NCBI GenBank assembly: GCA_030613545.1
Contig: JAUWLU010000003.1
Span: 1-41,988 of the forward strand
Origin: Desulfuromonadales bacterium
GTDB taxonomy: Bacteria; Desulfobacterota; Desulfuromonadia; Desulfuromonadales; Syntrophotaleaceae
DNA length: 41,988 bases
Reading direction: 5' to 3'
Position numbers and translations under genes: made by a program. A model generated the notes under the pieces. The model was not told where the DNA came from. It saw only the letters and a program-made list of their open reading frames with translations, and searched no databases. Shown here in pieces: positions 17,676 through 27,854 of this stretch (position 1 is its first letter; every line of letters begins with the position of its first letter).

Positions 17676-18830
17676 TCACTCCTCGCAAATAGCGGCCCGT
17701 TGCCCGGCCTGCTTTTTCAATACCAGATTGTCCCGATGAACCACCTCAGCACCATACTGGTAGCCGAGCAGCCCTTCGATATCCTGAGAATTATGTCCTT
17801 GAATGCGCGCCAGCTCCGCTTGAGAATAGTTGATGATGCCCCGGGCGAACTCTCGTCCCTCGGCATCGCAGAGCCGCACCGCATCGCCTCGCTCGAAGAT
17901 CCCCTCGATTTCGATGATCCCCGAGGGCAGCAGACTCTTGCCCTTATCCGCCAGCGCTTGGCGAGCCCCCTCGTCGAGCAACAGCCGGCCGCGGGGCTTC
18001 TTGGTAAAGGCGATCCAGTGTTTACGGGCAGTGAGACGGTCGACCGCAGGCAGAAACCAGCTGCCCAGCTCCTCGCCGGCAAACAGCCGCGGCAGCACTC
18101 GCGGCTGACGGCCGTTAACGATGACCGTGCTGACGCCGTACAGGGACGCCCGCTTGGCCGCTTCGATCTTGGTTGCCATACCGCCGGTGCCGACCTCGCT
18201 GCCGGCGCCGCCGGCCATAGCCTCGATCTCCGGGGTAACCTGCGCCACCCTGGCGATCAGCCTGGCCTGCGGATTGGTTCGAGGGTTACTGTCGTACAGA
18301 CCGTCGACATCGGACAGAATCACCAGCAGATCGGCCTCGGCCAGGTTGGTCACCAGAGCCGACAGATTATCGTTATCGCCGAAACGGATTTCGTCCACCA
18401 CCACCGTGTCGTTCTCGTTGATGATGGGAATGATGCCGTATTCGAGCAGCGCCATGAGGGTATTGCGGGCGTTGAGAAAACGCCGCCGGTTGGCCAGGTC
18501 ATCGCGGGTCAGCAGAATCTGCGCGACCCGCCGATCGCAGGCACGAAAGGCGTCTTTGTAAAAACGCATCAGCCGGCTCTGGCCGATGGCCGCCGCGGCC
18601 TGCTTGAGGGGAATGGTGGGCGGCCGGCCGACGATGCCGAGATCGCCCTTGCCGGTGGCTACCGCGCCGGAAGTAACCAGCAGCACCTCGTAACCCTGCT
18701 CGATAAGCTCGCAGAGATCGGCAACCAACGCTTCGATAATGGCTGGATCGACCCCGTCGTTGCCGACCAGCACACCGCTGCCGACCTTGATGACGACCCG
18801 CTTAACTTGTGCGAGAAGCTCTTTGCGCAT
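17676..18830 (-). CDS. proB: Glutamate 5-kinase with C-terminal PUA domain
   Basis: First enzyme of proline synthesis, phosphorylating glutamate, and usually the point of proline feedback. It is 384 residues from the ATG at 18830 ([10 protein letters not shown]), which follows AAGGAT; the track ORF starts 9 codons earlier without a ribosome site. The amino-acid kinase domain shows [30 protein letters not shown] and [13 protein letters not shown]. Residues from about 280 form a PUA domain, as in E. coli ProB. Confidence 0.96.
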   Translation of the reverse strand: MRKELLAQVKRVVIKVGSGVLVGNDGVDPAIIEALVADLCELIEQGYEVLLVTSGAVATGKGDLGIVGRPPTIPLKQAAAAIGQSRLMRFYKDAFRACDRRVAQILLTRDDLANRRRFLNARNTLMALLEYGIIPIINENDTVVVDEIRFGDNDNLSALVTNLAEADLLVILSDVDGLYDSNPRTNPQARLIARVAQVTPEIEAMAGGAGSEVGTGGMATKIEAAKRASLYGVSTVIVNGRQPRVLPRLFAGEELGSWFLPAVDRLTARKHWIAFTKKPRGRLLLDEGARQALADKGKSLLPSGIIEIEGIFERGDAVRLCDAEGREFARGIINYSQAELARIQGHNSQDIEGLLGYQYGAEVVHRDNLVLKKQAGQRAAICEE

Positions 18831-18907
18831 GCCCGATCCTTCCCCGCAAACCGGCATAATTCCTGAAAAATTTCGGCTCGAATTTTACTTGCGTCGCCGC
18901 CTGCTTG

Positions 18908-19957
<1,050 letters not shown>

Positions 19958-20053
19958 CTAGACCCATCTTTACTTAGAATTACTTACGTTAACCAGCCGA
20001 CTTTATTTGCCAAGCAGCCTATAGGAACCATAGAAAAGGAGCGACCCACGACG

Positions 20054-20088
20054 AAAAAAGCCCGAAGTTCGTTCAGGAACATCGGGCT
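20054..20088 (-). terminator. Intrinsic terminator after rplU-rpmA
   Basis: On the minus strand GAGCCCGATGTTC...ACTTCGGGC is followed by TTTTTT. It lies about 30 bases past the rpmA stop and separates the ribosomal protein genes from obgE. Confidence 0.9.
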
Positions 20089-20119
20089 CTTCTCATGGAT
20101 CCAAAGTCGCTGGGCTATA

Positions 20120-20374
20120 TCAGGCCGTGTATACGCTGACCTTCTTTTTGTCCTTGCCCTTGCGTTCAAAGGTAACGACTCCGTCTACCAGAGCAAACAG
20201 AGTGTAATCCTTGCCGCAACCGACATTGTTGCCAGGATGGATAGTAGTGCCACGCTGCCGCACCAGAATCGATCCGGCCGTTACTTGCTGGCCGCCGTAG
20301 CGCTTCACGCCAAGGCGCTTGCCAATACTGTCGCGGCCGTTCTTTGAACTGCCACCAGCTTTTTTATGAGCCAT
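20120..20374 (-). CDS. rpmA: 50S ribosomal protein L27
   Basis: An 84-residue L27 near the peptidyl transferase centre. The N-terminus [22 protein letters not shown] is the canonical form with no cleavable leader, and [24 protein letters not shown] is conserved. It starts 12 bases after rplU. Confidence 0.98.
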   Translation of the reverse strand: MAHKKAGGSSKNGRDSIGKRLGVKRYGGQQVTAGSILVRQRGTTIHPGNNVGCGKDYTLFALVDGVVTFERKGKDKKKVSVYTA

Positions 20375-20386
20375 GGGTTAGCCTCC

Positions 20387-20695
20387 TTAAGCCTGAATGC
20401 CCGTAATTTGCAGGCGGGTGAGAGGTTGACGGTGTCCATAGGTCTTGCGATAGCCCTTGCGCCGCTTGTGATGGAATACCAGGACCTTCTTGTCCTTGCC
20501 TTGCTCCACAATGCGCGCCGTGACTTTCGCTTCTGGCAATAGAGGTGTTCCGATTTTAACCTCTTCTCCGCCGACCATGAGGACCTCGCTCAACGCGACA
20601 GTGTCACCCACTGCGCCTTCAATCTTTTCGATCTTGAGCAGATCACCTTCGGATACTTTGTATTGTTTTCCCCCGGTCTTGATCACCGCATACAT
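20387..20695 (-). CDS. rplU: 50S ribosomal protein L21
   Basis: A 102-residue L21, first gene of the rplU-rpmA unit. MYAVIKTGGKQYKV and FHHKRRKGYRKTYGHRQP are family signatures. GAGGTGA lies 6 bases ahead of the ATG, and a near-consensus promoter is found about 50 bases upstream. Confidence 0.98.
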   Translation of the reverse strand: MYAVIKTGGKQYKVSEGDLLKIEKIEGAVGDTVALSEVLMVGGEEVKIGTPLLPEAKVTARIVEQGKDKKVLVFHHKRRKGYRKTYGHRQPLTRLQITGIQA

Positions 20696-20741
20696 ATTGC
20701 TTCACCTCGCTCTCATATATTGTTATTTTTACAGAACAGGC

Positions 20742-20770
20742 AATATAGCCCTGGCCTGCACCCCTGTCAA
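20742..20770 (-). promoter_or_regulatory. Strong sigma-70 promoter of rplU-rpmA
   Basis: On the minus strand TTGACA (20765-20770), a 17-base spacer and TATATT (20742-20747). The predicted transcript begins about 40 bases before rplU, with no room for a large leader structure. This is the best sigma-70 promoter seen in the window. Confidence 0.85.
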
Positions 20771-20856
20771 GCAAAAACACCAGACATGAGTTCAGGCGCA
20801 AGGCCATTTTCAGCCGTGATTTCCGCCCCACCAACTAAGGTTTTCAGACTGGAAAA

Positions 20857-22359
20857 CTAGCTGGCAACGATGTCGAACTGCTCCCGATGGTAATCGAAGC
20901 GAGCGGTGATGGCGATCTGCTTGGCGAAGCGGGTTTCCAGGTCGTCGATTTCGCAGCGCTCCTCGTCGCAGATCAAGGAGGCGAGGTCGGGATGCACCAG
21001 CAGGGTCACCTGCTTGCCGGGCAAGCTGCCGATCTCACGCCGCAACCGGCGGAAGATCTCGTACACCATGGTGGGGCGACTCTTGACATAACCCCTGCCC
21101 TCGCAATAGGGGCACGGCTCGCAGAGGGTGCGGGTCAGGTTCTCGCGCACCCGCTTGCGGGTCATCTCCACCAGGCCCAGCTCCGAGATCTTGAGAATGT
21201 TGGTCTTGGCCCGGTCGGGGCGCAGAGCCTCTTCCAGAGCCAGGTAAACCTTATCCCGGTGGGCCTCTTTTTCCATGTCGATAAAATCGACGATGATCAA
21301 GCCACCGAGATTGCGCAGCCGCAGCTGAAAGGCAACCTCCCGCACCGCCTCGAGGTTGGTCTTGAGAATGGTGTCTTCAAGGTTGCGCTTGCCGACGAAG
21401 CGGCCAGTATTGACGTCGATGGCGGTCAGGGCTTCGGTCTGCTCGATAATAATGTAGCCGCCGCTCTTCAGCCACACTCGCGTGCCGAGGGCACGGGCGA
21501 TCTCCACTTCGAGACCAAAGGCTTCGTACACCGGCTCTTGGCCCTGATAGAGCTCGATACTGTACTCGAGACGGGGCATGAAGGTTGCGATAAACTGCAC
21601 GATCTTGCCGTATTCCCGCTTGGAATCGACCACGATGCGCCGCACGTCCTCGGTGAGGATGTCCCGCAACACCTTGCTGATCACATCGAGATCCGAATAG
21701 ATCAGACAGGGAGCCGGATTGCGGCGCTGCAGACCGCAGATATCCTGCCACAGCCCGGACAGAAACTCCATGTCGGAGCGAAGCTCTTCCACGCTCTTGC
21801 CTTCGGAAACGGTGCGGACGATAAAGCCCGCCCCTTCCGGGCGAATGGCCTCGACCATTGTGCGCAAGCGCTCCTTCTCTTCCTCGCTTTCGATACGCCG
21901 AGAAATCCCGACGTGATCGACGGTCGGCATATAGACCAGATGGCGGCCCGGCAGGGAGATATGGGCGGTGATACGTGCCCCCTTGGTACCGATGGGCTCC
22001 TTGGAGACCTGCACCAGCACCTCCTGCCCCTCCTGCAGCAAATCCTGAATGGGCGGCAGAATCGGCGCCTCCTCCTTGCCGCCTTCGGCCAGGGCGCTGC
22101 CCTCGTCAATATAGCGCTCAACCCCCTGAACCTCGTCGAGGACATCCGCTACATAAAGAAAGGCAGCCTTTTCCAGACCGATATCGACAAAGGCGGCCTG
22201 CATGCCGGGCAACACCCGCAGCACCTTGCCCTTGTAGATATTGCCGACGATACCCCGCTCGCGAATACGCTCGATATAGAGCTCGGCGATGTGGCCGTTC
22301 TCCAGCAGCGCCACCCGCGTTTCGTGGGAGGTGGTATTGATGACCAGCTCTTTGGTCAT
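20857..22359 (-). CDS. rng: Ribonuclease G/E family endoribonuclease
   Basis: A 500-residue RNase G-type enzyme for rRNA and mRNA processing. An S1 domain with inserted loop covers about residues 38-125 (GNIYKGKVLRVLPGMQAAFVDIG), followed by the RNase H-like and DNase I-like core with the metal-site aspartates in AIDVNTGRF and IVDFIDM. The Zn-link cysteines appear in CEPCPYCEGRG. There is no long RNase E-type C-terminal scaffold. The start is the ATG at 22359 (MTKELVINTT) behind AGGAGA; the track start 22 codons earlier is not needed. It lies 160 bases upstream of rplU, which has its own promoter. The stop codon is TAG. Confidence 0.95.
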   Translation of the reverse strand: MTKELVINTTSHETRVALLENGHIAELYIERIRERGIVGNIYKGKVLRVLPGMQAAFVDIGLEKAAFLYVADVLDEVQGVERYIDEGSALAEGGKEEAPILPPIQDLLQEGQEVLVQVSKEPIGTKGARITAHISLPGRHLVYMPTVDHVGISRRIESEEEKERLRTMVEAIRPEGAGFIVRTVSEGKSVEELRSDMEFLSGLWQDICGLQRRNPAPCLIYSDLDVISKVLRDILTEDVRRIVVDSKREYGKIVQFIATFMPRLEYSIELYQGQEPVYEAFGLEVEIARALGTRVWLKSGGYIIIEQTEALTAIDVNTGRFVGKRNLEDTILKTNLEAVREVAFQLRLRNLGGLIIVDFIDMEKEAHRDKVYLALEEALRPDRAKTNILKISELGLVEMTRKRVRENLTRTLCEPCPYCEGRGYVKSRPTMVYEIFRRLRREIGSLPGKQVTLLVHPDLASLICDEERCEIDDLETRFAKQIAITARFDYHREQFDIVAS

Positions 22360-22410
22360 GGTCTCTGTTCTCCTGATGTGTGACTCTATAAGAATGCTAA
22401 CCGATAATGT

Positions 22411-22563
22411 TTGATGTTTTCGCAAAAAGTCATGTGATGGCTAAGCAAAAATTTCGGCCTACAAGGCATAGTGGTTTTTCAGGGGTGAAGGCATACCTAT
22501 AGTATGTCGAAGTCCTGAAAAAACGCTGCAACGCAGTAGGGTGGATTTTTTGCGACGCCATCA
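22411..22563. repeat. 153-bp intergenic repeat with terminal inverted repeats, copy 2
   Basis: Second copy of the element at 14723-14875, in the same orientation and of equal length. Here the terminal inverted repeat is clearest: TTGATG(TTT)TCGCAAAAAGTC at the left against TTGATG(GCG)TCGCAAAAAGTC as the reverse complement of the right end plus the adjoining base. The central hairpin has a different loop (CTATA instead of ACAGG), and a stem base changed A to G keeps pairing with T/U as a wobble. It ends 5 bases from the stop codon of the radical SAM gene, as copy 1 ends on the rlmH stop. Confidence 0.88.
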
Positions 22564-22567
22564 ATGC

Positions 22568-25096
22568 TTATTCCGAAAGGGGCGTGCAAAGCCGCACCGC
22601 CGTCTTGCGCAGGCCAAGAACGGCCGTCTTTTCGGGCGCCAGGCCGAGCAGGTAGCCGGCCAGCAGGGTCGGACTGCCCTTGCTCAGCCTCAACAGCAGA
22701 GCACCGTCGCGCCATTGCACGTCGACCACTCCGGCCCGCACCTCAACCTGCTGCTCGCGGCCTTTCTTCAGCCGCGTCGCATGCACCTCTTCGGCGGCCA
22801 GAAAGAGGGCGATGCGCTTCGGCAGATCCGCCGGTGCCTGTTCGGCCAGCGGCAGGCGATAGGTCGTTTCCTCTATACACAGGGACGGTGCCGGCGTCTT
22901 CCAGGGGACGGCCTCGGCCCGCTCCACGGCAAAACCGGCCGGCAATTGGGCATTGAGGGCCGCCGCCAGCTCTTGCGCCGCCAGCGGATGGCGCAGTTTG
23001 AGATCGATGATCTCGGTTTCGCTCTCGACCCCGGTCGGCAACGCGTCGGGAAAGGAAATCTGCGGAGCCGGATGGAAACCGCCGGAATAGCGGATCGGCA
23101 GCCCCGCCCGTCGCACCGCTCGGTGAACAACGGTCATAAATTCCAGATGGCCGACGAACCGTCCCCGGCCGAGCTTGCTTACCCACAGCCGCACCTTGCA
23201 CGGCTCCTCGTCCTCAGGCGAAACCACCTCCGCAGCGCCAACCGGCTTGGCTGCAACCGCAGCCACCTCACCATGGTCGGTGGCGTAGCGCATCCGCACT
23301 GTCTCAAAATCGCACACGCCGCAACCAGTACAGCCACCGTCCCGGCAGTCGACCGTTGCGGTGCCGCTCAAAGCCCGCTGCCACTCGTCAAGCAAAAACT
23401 GCCGGGAGACGCCGCAATCGATGTGGTCCCAGGGCAGAATCTCATCCGTGGATCGCTCGCGCAGATACCAGGCCGGATCGATGCCGCAATCGGCAAAGGC
23501 CTGCTGCCAAAGGTCGAAGCGAAAATGCTCCCGCCAACTGTCGAAACGGCAGCCGAGGGCCAGGGCTCGCTCCAGCACCGGCGCCAGACGTCGGTCGCCG
23601 CGGGCGAAGACCCCTTCGACAAAGGAGAGTTGCGCCTCGTGCCACTTGAGCCGCAGCTTTTTGCTGCGCAACTTCTGCCGCAGTGCGTCCTGCTTGGCCA
23701 GGGTTTCGTCGATGCCGATCTGGCGCTGCCACTGAAAGGGCGTATGGGGCTTGGGCACCAGGGTCGAGACGGAAACATTGACGTCGGCGCCGCCGGGAGT
23801 CCCCTTGCCGGTGCGCTTGACCCGCGCCGCCAGATCGACGATGGCATCGAGATCGGCTTCCCGTTCCGTCGGCAGACCGATCATGAAATAGAGCTTAATG
23901 ATCCGCCAGCCGAGGGAAAAGGCGCTATCGGCCGCCACCAACAGATCCTCCTCACTGATGCCCTTGTTGATCAGCTGCCGCAGCCGCTCGCTGCCGGCTT
24001 CGGGAGCGAGGGTGAAGCCGGTTTTACGGACCTTTTTGATCTCCTCCATCAACTCGCTGGTCAACGAACCGACGCGCAGGCTCGGCAACGAGACGGCGAT
24101 CCGCTCTTCGCGATAACGATCCATCAACCCTTTGAGCAACGGACCGATACAACTGTAATCGCCGGTCGACAGGGAGAGCAGGGAAACCTCATCGTAGCCC
24201 GAATGTCCCAAGGAGCGGTCGATGACATCGACAATCTGCTCCAAACTCCGCTCTCGCAGCGGGCGGCCGATATAACCGGCCTGACAGAAACGGCAACCGC
24301 GGGTACAGCCGCGAGCGATCTCCACCGCCACCCGGTTGTGCACCGTATTCATGAAGGGCACGATGGGCGTAACCGGATAGTCGACCGCCGCCAGATCGGC
24401 CAACACCCGGCGCCGCACTTTTGCATAATCCTTTCGCAGCGGCTGCAGCGCAGCGATGCGGCCATCATCATGGTAGACGACGTCGAACAGGGACGGCACG
24501 TAGACTCCGTCGATCCTGGCCAACTCTTCCAACAGCTGCGCCCGCGAACTGCCGGCCCGCTTGGCCTCGCGAACCACCCGGCACAGATCGACAATGGCCT
24601 CCTCGCCATCGCCAATCACCGCACAGTCGATGAAATCGGCCAACGGTTCCGGATTGTAGGCGCAAGGGCCGCCGACCACCACCAGGGGGGCCTGCGCGTC
24701 GCGCTGTTCGCGACGTAGCGGAACGCCGGCCAATTCCAGCATGGCGAGGACATTGGTATAGGACAGCTCGTGCTGCAGGGTAAAACCGAGCAGGTCAAAC
24801 TCTGCAAGGGGCCGCTGCGATTCCAGGGAGGTCAGCGGCAGACCGTTTTGGCGCAGCTCGGCGGCCATGTCCGGCCAGGGGGCGTAGACCCGCTCTGCCG
24901 CCGCCCAATCGAGGCAATTGACCGCATGGTAGAGCATCGGCAGGCCGATATGGCTCATGCCCACTTCGTAGACGTCGGGAAAGGCCAGAGCACAGCTGAC
25001 CTCCACTGACGCGAGGTCCTTGGACACCGTACCGAGCTCACCGCCCAGATATCGGCTGGGCCGGCTGACCCGGCCAAAAAGTTGATCCTGATTCAT
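22568..25096 (-). CDS. Radical SAM protein with C-terminal DUF2344 domain (TIGR03960/TIGR03936 type)
   Basis: A large protein of about 842 residues of unassigned function. The N-terminal third contains a cobalamin-binding-like region (MSHIGLPMLYHAVN, VVVGGPCAYNPEPLADFID). The radical SAM core has the 4Fe-4S motif CTRGCRFCQAGY near residue 270 and continues with SLPSLRVGSL and GFTLAPEAGSERLR. A second Cys-rich patch (CRDGGCTGCGVCDF) precedes the C-terminal radical-SAM-linked domain (VGHLEFMTVVHRAVRRAG, YSGGFHPAPQISF). Both parts are fused, as in many bacteria. It lies upstream of rng, a frequent neighbour, which hints at RNA or ribosome modification but does not prove it. The ATG at 25096 is used; a TTG 5 codons upstream is also possible and neither has a strong ribosome site. 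Confidence 0.88.
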   Translation of the reverse strand: MNQDQLFGRVSRPSRYLGGELGTVSKDLASVEVSCALAFPDVYEVGMSHIGLPMLYHAVNCLDWAAAERVYAPWPDMAAELRQNGLPLTSLESQRPLAEFDLLGFTLQHELSYTNVLAMLELAGVPLRREQRDAQAPLVVVGGPCAYNPEPLADFIDCAVIGDGEEAIVDLCRVVREAKRAGSSRAQLLEELARIDGVYVPSLFDVVYHDDGRIAALQPLRKDYAKVRRRVLADLAAVDYPVTPIVPFMNTVHNRVAVEIARGCTRGCRFCQAGYIGRPLRERSLEQIVDVIDRSLGHSGYDEVSLLSLSTGDYSCIGPLLKGLMDRYREERIAVSLPSLRVGSLTSELMEEIKKVRKTGFTLAPEAGSERLRQLINKGISEEDLLVAADSAFSLGWRIIKLYFMIGLPTEREADLDAIVDLAARVKRTGKGTPGGADVNVSVSTLVPKPHTPFQWQRQIGIDETLAKQDALRQKLRSKKLRLKWHEAQLSFVEGVFARGDRRLAPVLERALALGCRFDSWREHFRFDLWQQAFADCGIDPAWYLRERSTDEILPWDHIDCGVSRQFLLDEWQRALSGTATVDCRDGGCTGCGVCDFETVRMRYATDHGEVAAVAAKPVGAAEVVSPEDEEPCKVRLWVSKLGRGRFVGHLEFMTVVHRAVRRAGLPIRYSGGFHPAPQISFPDALPTGVESETEIIDLKLRHPLAAQELAAALNAQLPAGFAVERAEAVPWKTPAPSLCIEETTYRLPLAEQAPADLPKRIALFLAAEEVHATRLKKGREQQVEVRAGVVDVQWRDGALLLRLSKGSPTLLAGYLLGLAPEKTAVLGLRKTAVRLCTPLSE

Positions 25097-25313
25097 ATAT
25101 TCTTTCAACAACTGTCTCGCTTATATTTATTTGCAAACATTCTTTGTAACACGAAAAAGACCTATAAAACAATCTTTTCCGGGCAGCCGGCGACGCCACC
25201 CACAACCCGTACCGTGGCCCACGGCTCACCTTCGCCGCTCCATTCAAGATGGCACAGGGCAAAAATTCTGTGCTAAGATACCGGCCAACAAAACCTGCGA
25301 AAGGATCCACGCC

Positions 25314-26036
25314 ATGCCACTGTCGGGCACCACTGAAGCGGACCTTCACGTACATACCGTCGCCTCCGGACACGCCTACAGCACCATTAATGAAATTGCC
25401 GCCGAAGCCGCCCGGCGCCAATTGCGCCTGGTCGGCATGACCGATCACGGGCCAGCCCTGCCCGGCGGGCCCCACCCCTATCATTTCATGGCCTTGCGCT
25501 TCATTCCCCAGCACATCGGCGGAGTGCGCATCTTGCGCGGCGTCGAGGCCAACATCCTCGGCGACGGTCGTCTCGACCTGGAAGACCCGCAACTCGCCCA
25601 ACTGGAACTGGTGCTGGCCGGCTTTCATCCCGGCTGCGGCTATAGCGGCCGGGGCCAGGCGGATAACACGCGGGCGGCGATGGCAATAATGGACAAACCC
25701 CAGGTCCACGTGATCTGCCATCCCGGCAACCCGGAGTTCCCCCTCGACTATCAGGCCATTGCTCGTCACGCCGCAGCCACCGGCACCGCCCTGGAGATTA
25801 ACAATTCCTCCTTCGGCGTGAGCCGGGCCGGCAGCGCCGACAACTGTCGGCGCCTGGCCGGTTACTGCGCCCAATACGGCGCCCCGGTCGCCCTTGGCAG
25901 CGACGCCCATATTGCCCAGGGGGTCGGCCAACTCGACCAGGCCCTGGCCGAAGCCCTTCAGGCCGGCATTCGGCCGGAACAGATCGTCAACCTGACCCTG
26001 GCATCGACCCTGGCCTTTCTCGGCCTGACGGACTGA
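25314..26036 (+). CDS. PHP-domain phosphatase/phosphoesterase (YcdX-like)
   Basis: A 240-residue PHP-family hydrolase, probably with a trinuclear metal site. Metal-binding motifs are in order: EADLHVHTVASGH, GMTDHGP, a Glu in RGVEANIL, LAGFHPG, VICHPGN and ALGSDAH. This resembles the YcdX group of phosphatases; the natural substrate is unknown. The start at 25314 follows AAGGAT; the 61 residues ahead of it in the track ORF are not family sequence and cross the divergent promoter region. It leads a plus-strand group with the DUF4870 gene and ilvE. Confidence 0.9.
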   Translation: MPLSGTTEADLHVHTVASGHAYSTINEIAAEAARRQLRLVGMTDHGPALPGGPHPYHFMALRFIPQHIGGVRILRGVEANILGDGRLDLEDPQLAQLELVLAGFHPGCGYSGRGQADNTRAAMAIMDKPQVHVICHPGNPEFPLDYQAIARHAAATGTALEINNSSFGVSRAGSADNCRRLAGYCAQYGAPVALGSDAHIAQGVGQLDQALAEALQAGIRPEQIVNLTLASTLAFLGLTD

Positions 26037-26087
26037 GAGTCGAGCGTAATTTATCTACCCAGCTACTTTGCCTTGGAGGCTTCCACC

Positions 26088-26462
26088 ATGGAAGAGCGGA
26101 CCCACGAAGAAAGCAACTGGACAACCTTCTGCCACCTCTCAGCCCTGGCCGGTTATCTGGTGCCTATTGGCTACCCCTTCAGCTGCGTACTGATTGGCAA
26201 CATGCTCGGCCCCCTGGTCATCTGGCTATTGAAGAAGGACCTCTACCCTTCGATGGACCGGCACGGCAAAGAGGCCCTTAATTTCCAAATCAGCATCAGC
26301 ATCTACGCTCTCGCCGCCTCGGCCCTGATCGTGATACTGATCGGCATTCCCCTGCTGATCGGGCTGGCGGCATTCAACTTCGTCATGATCATCATTGCCG
26401 CCATCAAGTGCAAAAACGGCCAGGCATTCCGCTATCCGCTGAGCCTGCGCCTGCTCAAGTAA
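26088..26462 (+). CDS. Small membrane protein, DUF4870/Tic20-like
   Basis: A 124-residue protein with about three to four membrane helices. THEESNWTTFCHLSALAGYLVPIG, then LVIWLLKKDLYPSMDRHGKEALNFQISISIY, is the typical DUF4870 pattern. No biochemical function is established for this family. The ATG at 26088 has GGAGG 8 bases upstream, deciding against the TTG used in the track. It lies 51 bases after the PHP gene and 96 before ilvE. Confidence 0.88.
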   Translation: MEERTHEESNWTTFCHLSALAGYLVPIGYPFSCVLIGNMLGPLVIWLLKKDLYPSMDRHGKEALNFQISISIYALAASALIVILIGIPLLIGLAAFNFVMIIIAAIKCKNGQAFRYPLSLRLLK

Positions 26463-26558
26463 GCGAACCGACCGGCAAAAGCCCTTGCCAGGCGGGGACC
26501 CATTATGCTAAAGAATTTAATCCCATTACATACAATTCCCGGCCCGGAGACTGGTACC

Positions 26559-27623
26559 ATGGATTTGCAGATCCTGCCCCTGACAAAACGTAAGCCGCCC
26601 ATTGAAGACGAGGCCTCCCTGGTCTTCGGCCGCACCTTTACCGACCGCATGTTCATCATGGAGTACGACACCGGTCGCGGCTGGCACTCGGCGCGCATCG
26701 CCCCCTACGCCCCCTTTTCCCTCGACCCGGCGGCCCTGGTGCTACACTACGCCCAGGAGATCTTCGAAGGGCTCAAGGCCTTTCGCCGGCCCGACGGCAA
26801 CATTGCGCTGTTTCGCCCCCGGGACAACATCGCCCGCTTCAACCGCAGCGCCCAGCGGCTGTGCATGCCCGCGGTCGACGAAGACTTTTTTCTGCACGCT
26901 CTCAAGGAACTGATCCGCCTTGAAGCCGACTGGGTGCCGCGTAGCGAAGGAACCAGCCTCTATATCCGCCCGACCATGATTGCCACCCAGCCGGTGCTGG
27001 GAGTCAAACCGAGCGATCAGTACCTCTGCTATATCATCCTTTCGCCCGTCGGCCCCTACTACAAGGGCGGCTTCAAACCGGTGCGCATCTGGATCTCCGA
27101 CCAGTACGTGCGCTCCGCGCCGGGCGGCACTGGCGAAGCCAAAACCGGCGGCAACTACGCTGCCAGCCTGCTGGCCGCCCGCGAAGCGGCGGAGCGGGGT
27201 TTTGACCAGGTGCTGTGGCTCGACGCCGTGAATCGCCAATACGTCGAAGAAGTCGGCAGCATGAATATCTGCTTTGTCTATGACGGCAAGATTATCACCT
27301 CGCCGCTACAGGGCACCATCCTCGACGGCATCACCCGCCGCTCCATTCTGACCCTGGCCGAAGAAATGGGCCTGGAGATTGAGGAGCGAGCCATGTCCAT
27401 CGATGAAATCCTCGACGGTGCCGCCAGCGGCCGCCTCTCCGAGGCCTTTGGCACCGGCACCGCCGCCGTGGTCAGCCCGGTCGGCCAGTTCACCTATCGG
27501 GACCGCACCGTCACTCTGGGCAACAACGGGGTCGGGGCCCTGACCATGAAGTTTTTCAATGCCCTGACCGGCATTCAGTACGGTCGGCAACCCGACCCCC
27601 ACGACTGGGTCGAACTCCTCTGA
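26559..27623 (+). CDS. ilvE: Branched-chain amino acid aminotransferase
   Basis: PLP enzyme exchanging amino groups between glutamate and the keto acids of Leu, Ile and Val. The 354-residue length and motifs place it in the longer BCAT group: ALVLHYAQEIFEGLKAFR, RPTMIATQPVLGV, the PLP-lysine segment EAKTGGNYAASLLA, EEVGSMNICFV and FGTGTAAVVSPVG. The start at 26559 has GGAGA 8 bases ahead; the 18 residues added by the track ORF are not family sequence. A strong terminator follows, so this ends the transcription unit. Confidence 0.96.
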   Translation: MDLQILPLTKRKPPIEDEASLVFGRTFTDRMFIMEYDTGRGWHSARIAPYAPFSLDPAALVLHYAQEIFEGLKAFRRPDGNIALFRPRDNIARFNRSAQRLCMPAVDEDFFLHALKELIRLEADWVPRSEGTSLYIRPTMIATQPVLGVKPSDQYLCYIILSPVGPYYKGGFKPVRIWISDQYVRSAPGGTGEAKTGGNYAASLLAAREAAERGFDQVLWLDAVNRQYVEEVGSMNICFVYDGKIITSPLQGTILDGITRRSILTLAEEMGLEIEERAMSIDEILDGAASGRLSEAFGTGTAAVVSPVGQFTYRDRTVTLGNNGVGALTMKFFNALTGIQYGRQPDPHDWVELL

Positions 27624-27649
27624 TCTCCCCCTTGCTCAATCCTCTCCCA

Positions 27650-27675
27650 GCCCCTGCCTTTTGCAGGGGCTTTTT
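27650..27675 (+). terminator. Intrinsic terminator after ilvE
   Basis: GCCCCTGC-CTTTT-GCAGGGGC followed by TTTTT: an 8-bp perfect stem with a T tract, 26 bases past the ilvE stop. Confidence 0.95.
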
Positions 27676-27785
27676 GCTGTTACAATGGCGGCTCGGCGCC
27701 TATTCTCTGAGCAGCAGTGCCTTTTTTTTGATCATTTATCGGCCGGTCACATTCATAACCTACTGAAATAATGATCATCTTTTTT

Positions 27786-27803
27786 TCGGCACGGGGTTTG
27801 CTG
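27786..27803 (+). promoter_or_regulatory. Sigma-54 (-24/-12) promoter of amt
   Basis: CGGCACGGGGTTTGCT matches the consensus TGGCACG-N4-TTGCT at all but the first base, with the invariant GG (27788-27789) and GC (27800-27801) separated by exactly 10 bases. Transcription would begin near 27813, about 40 bases before the amt ATG. Sigma-54 with an NtrC-type activator is the usual control of ammonium transport genes. Confidence 0.85.
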
Positions 27804-27854
27804 CTGTCCTTCGCACCGGCAGCACAATCTGACATCCCCATCGGAGGAAAGAAA

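Noticed and set aside
15981-18866. 961-residue ORF on the plus strand
   Set aside because: It runs antisense to nadD, proA and proB, which are certain genes. Its sequence is low-complexity His/Gly/Gln-rich, as expected from reading a GC-rich gene backwards.
20696-20856. Autoregulatory L21 leader structure
   Set aside because: The predicted transcript start leaves only about 40 bases before rplU, too short for such a structure, and no conserved fold was seen.
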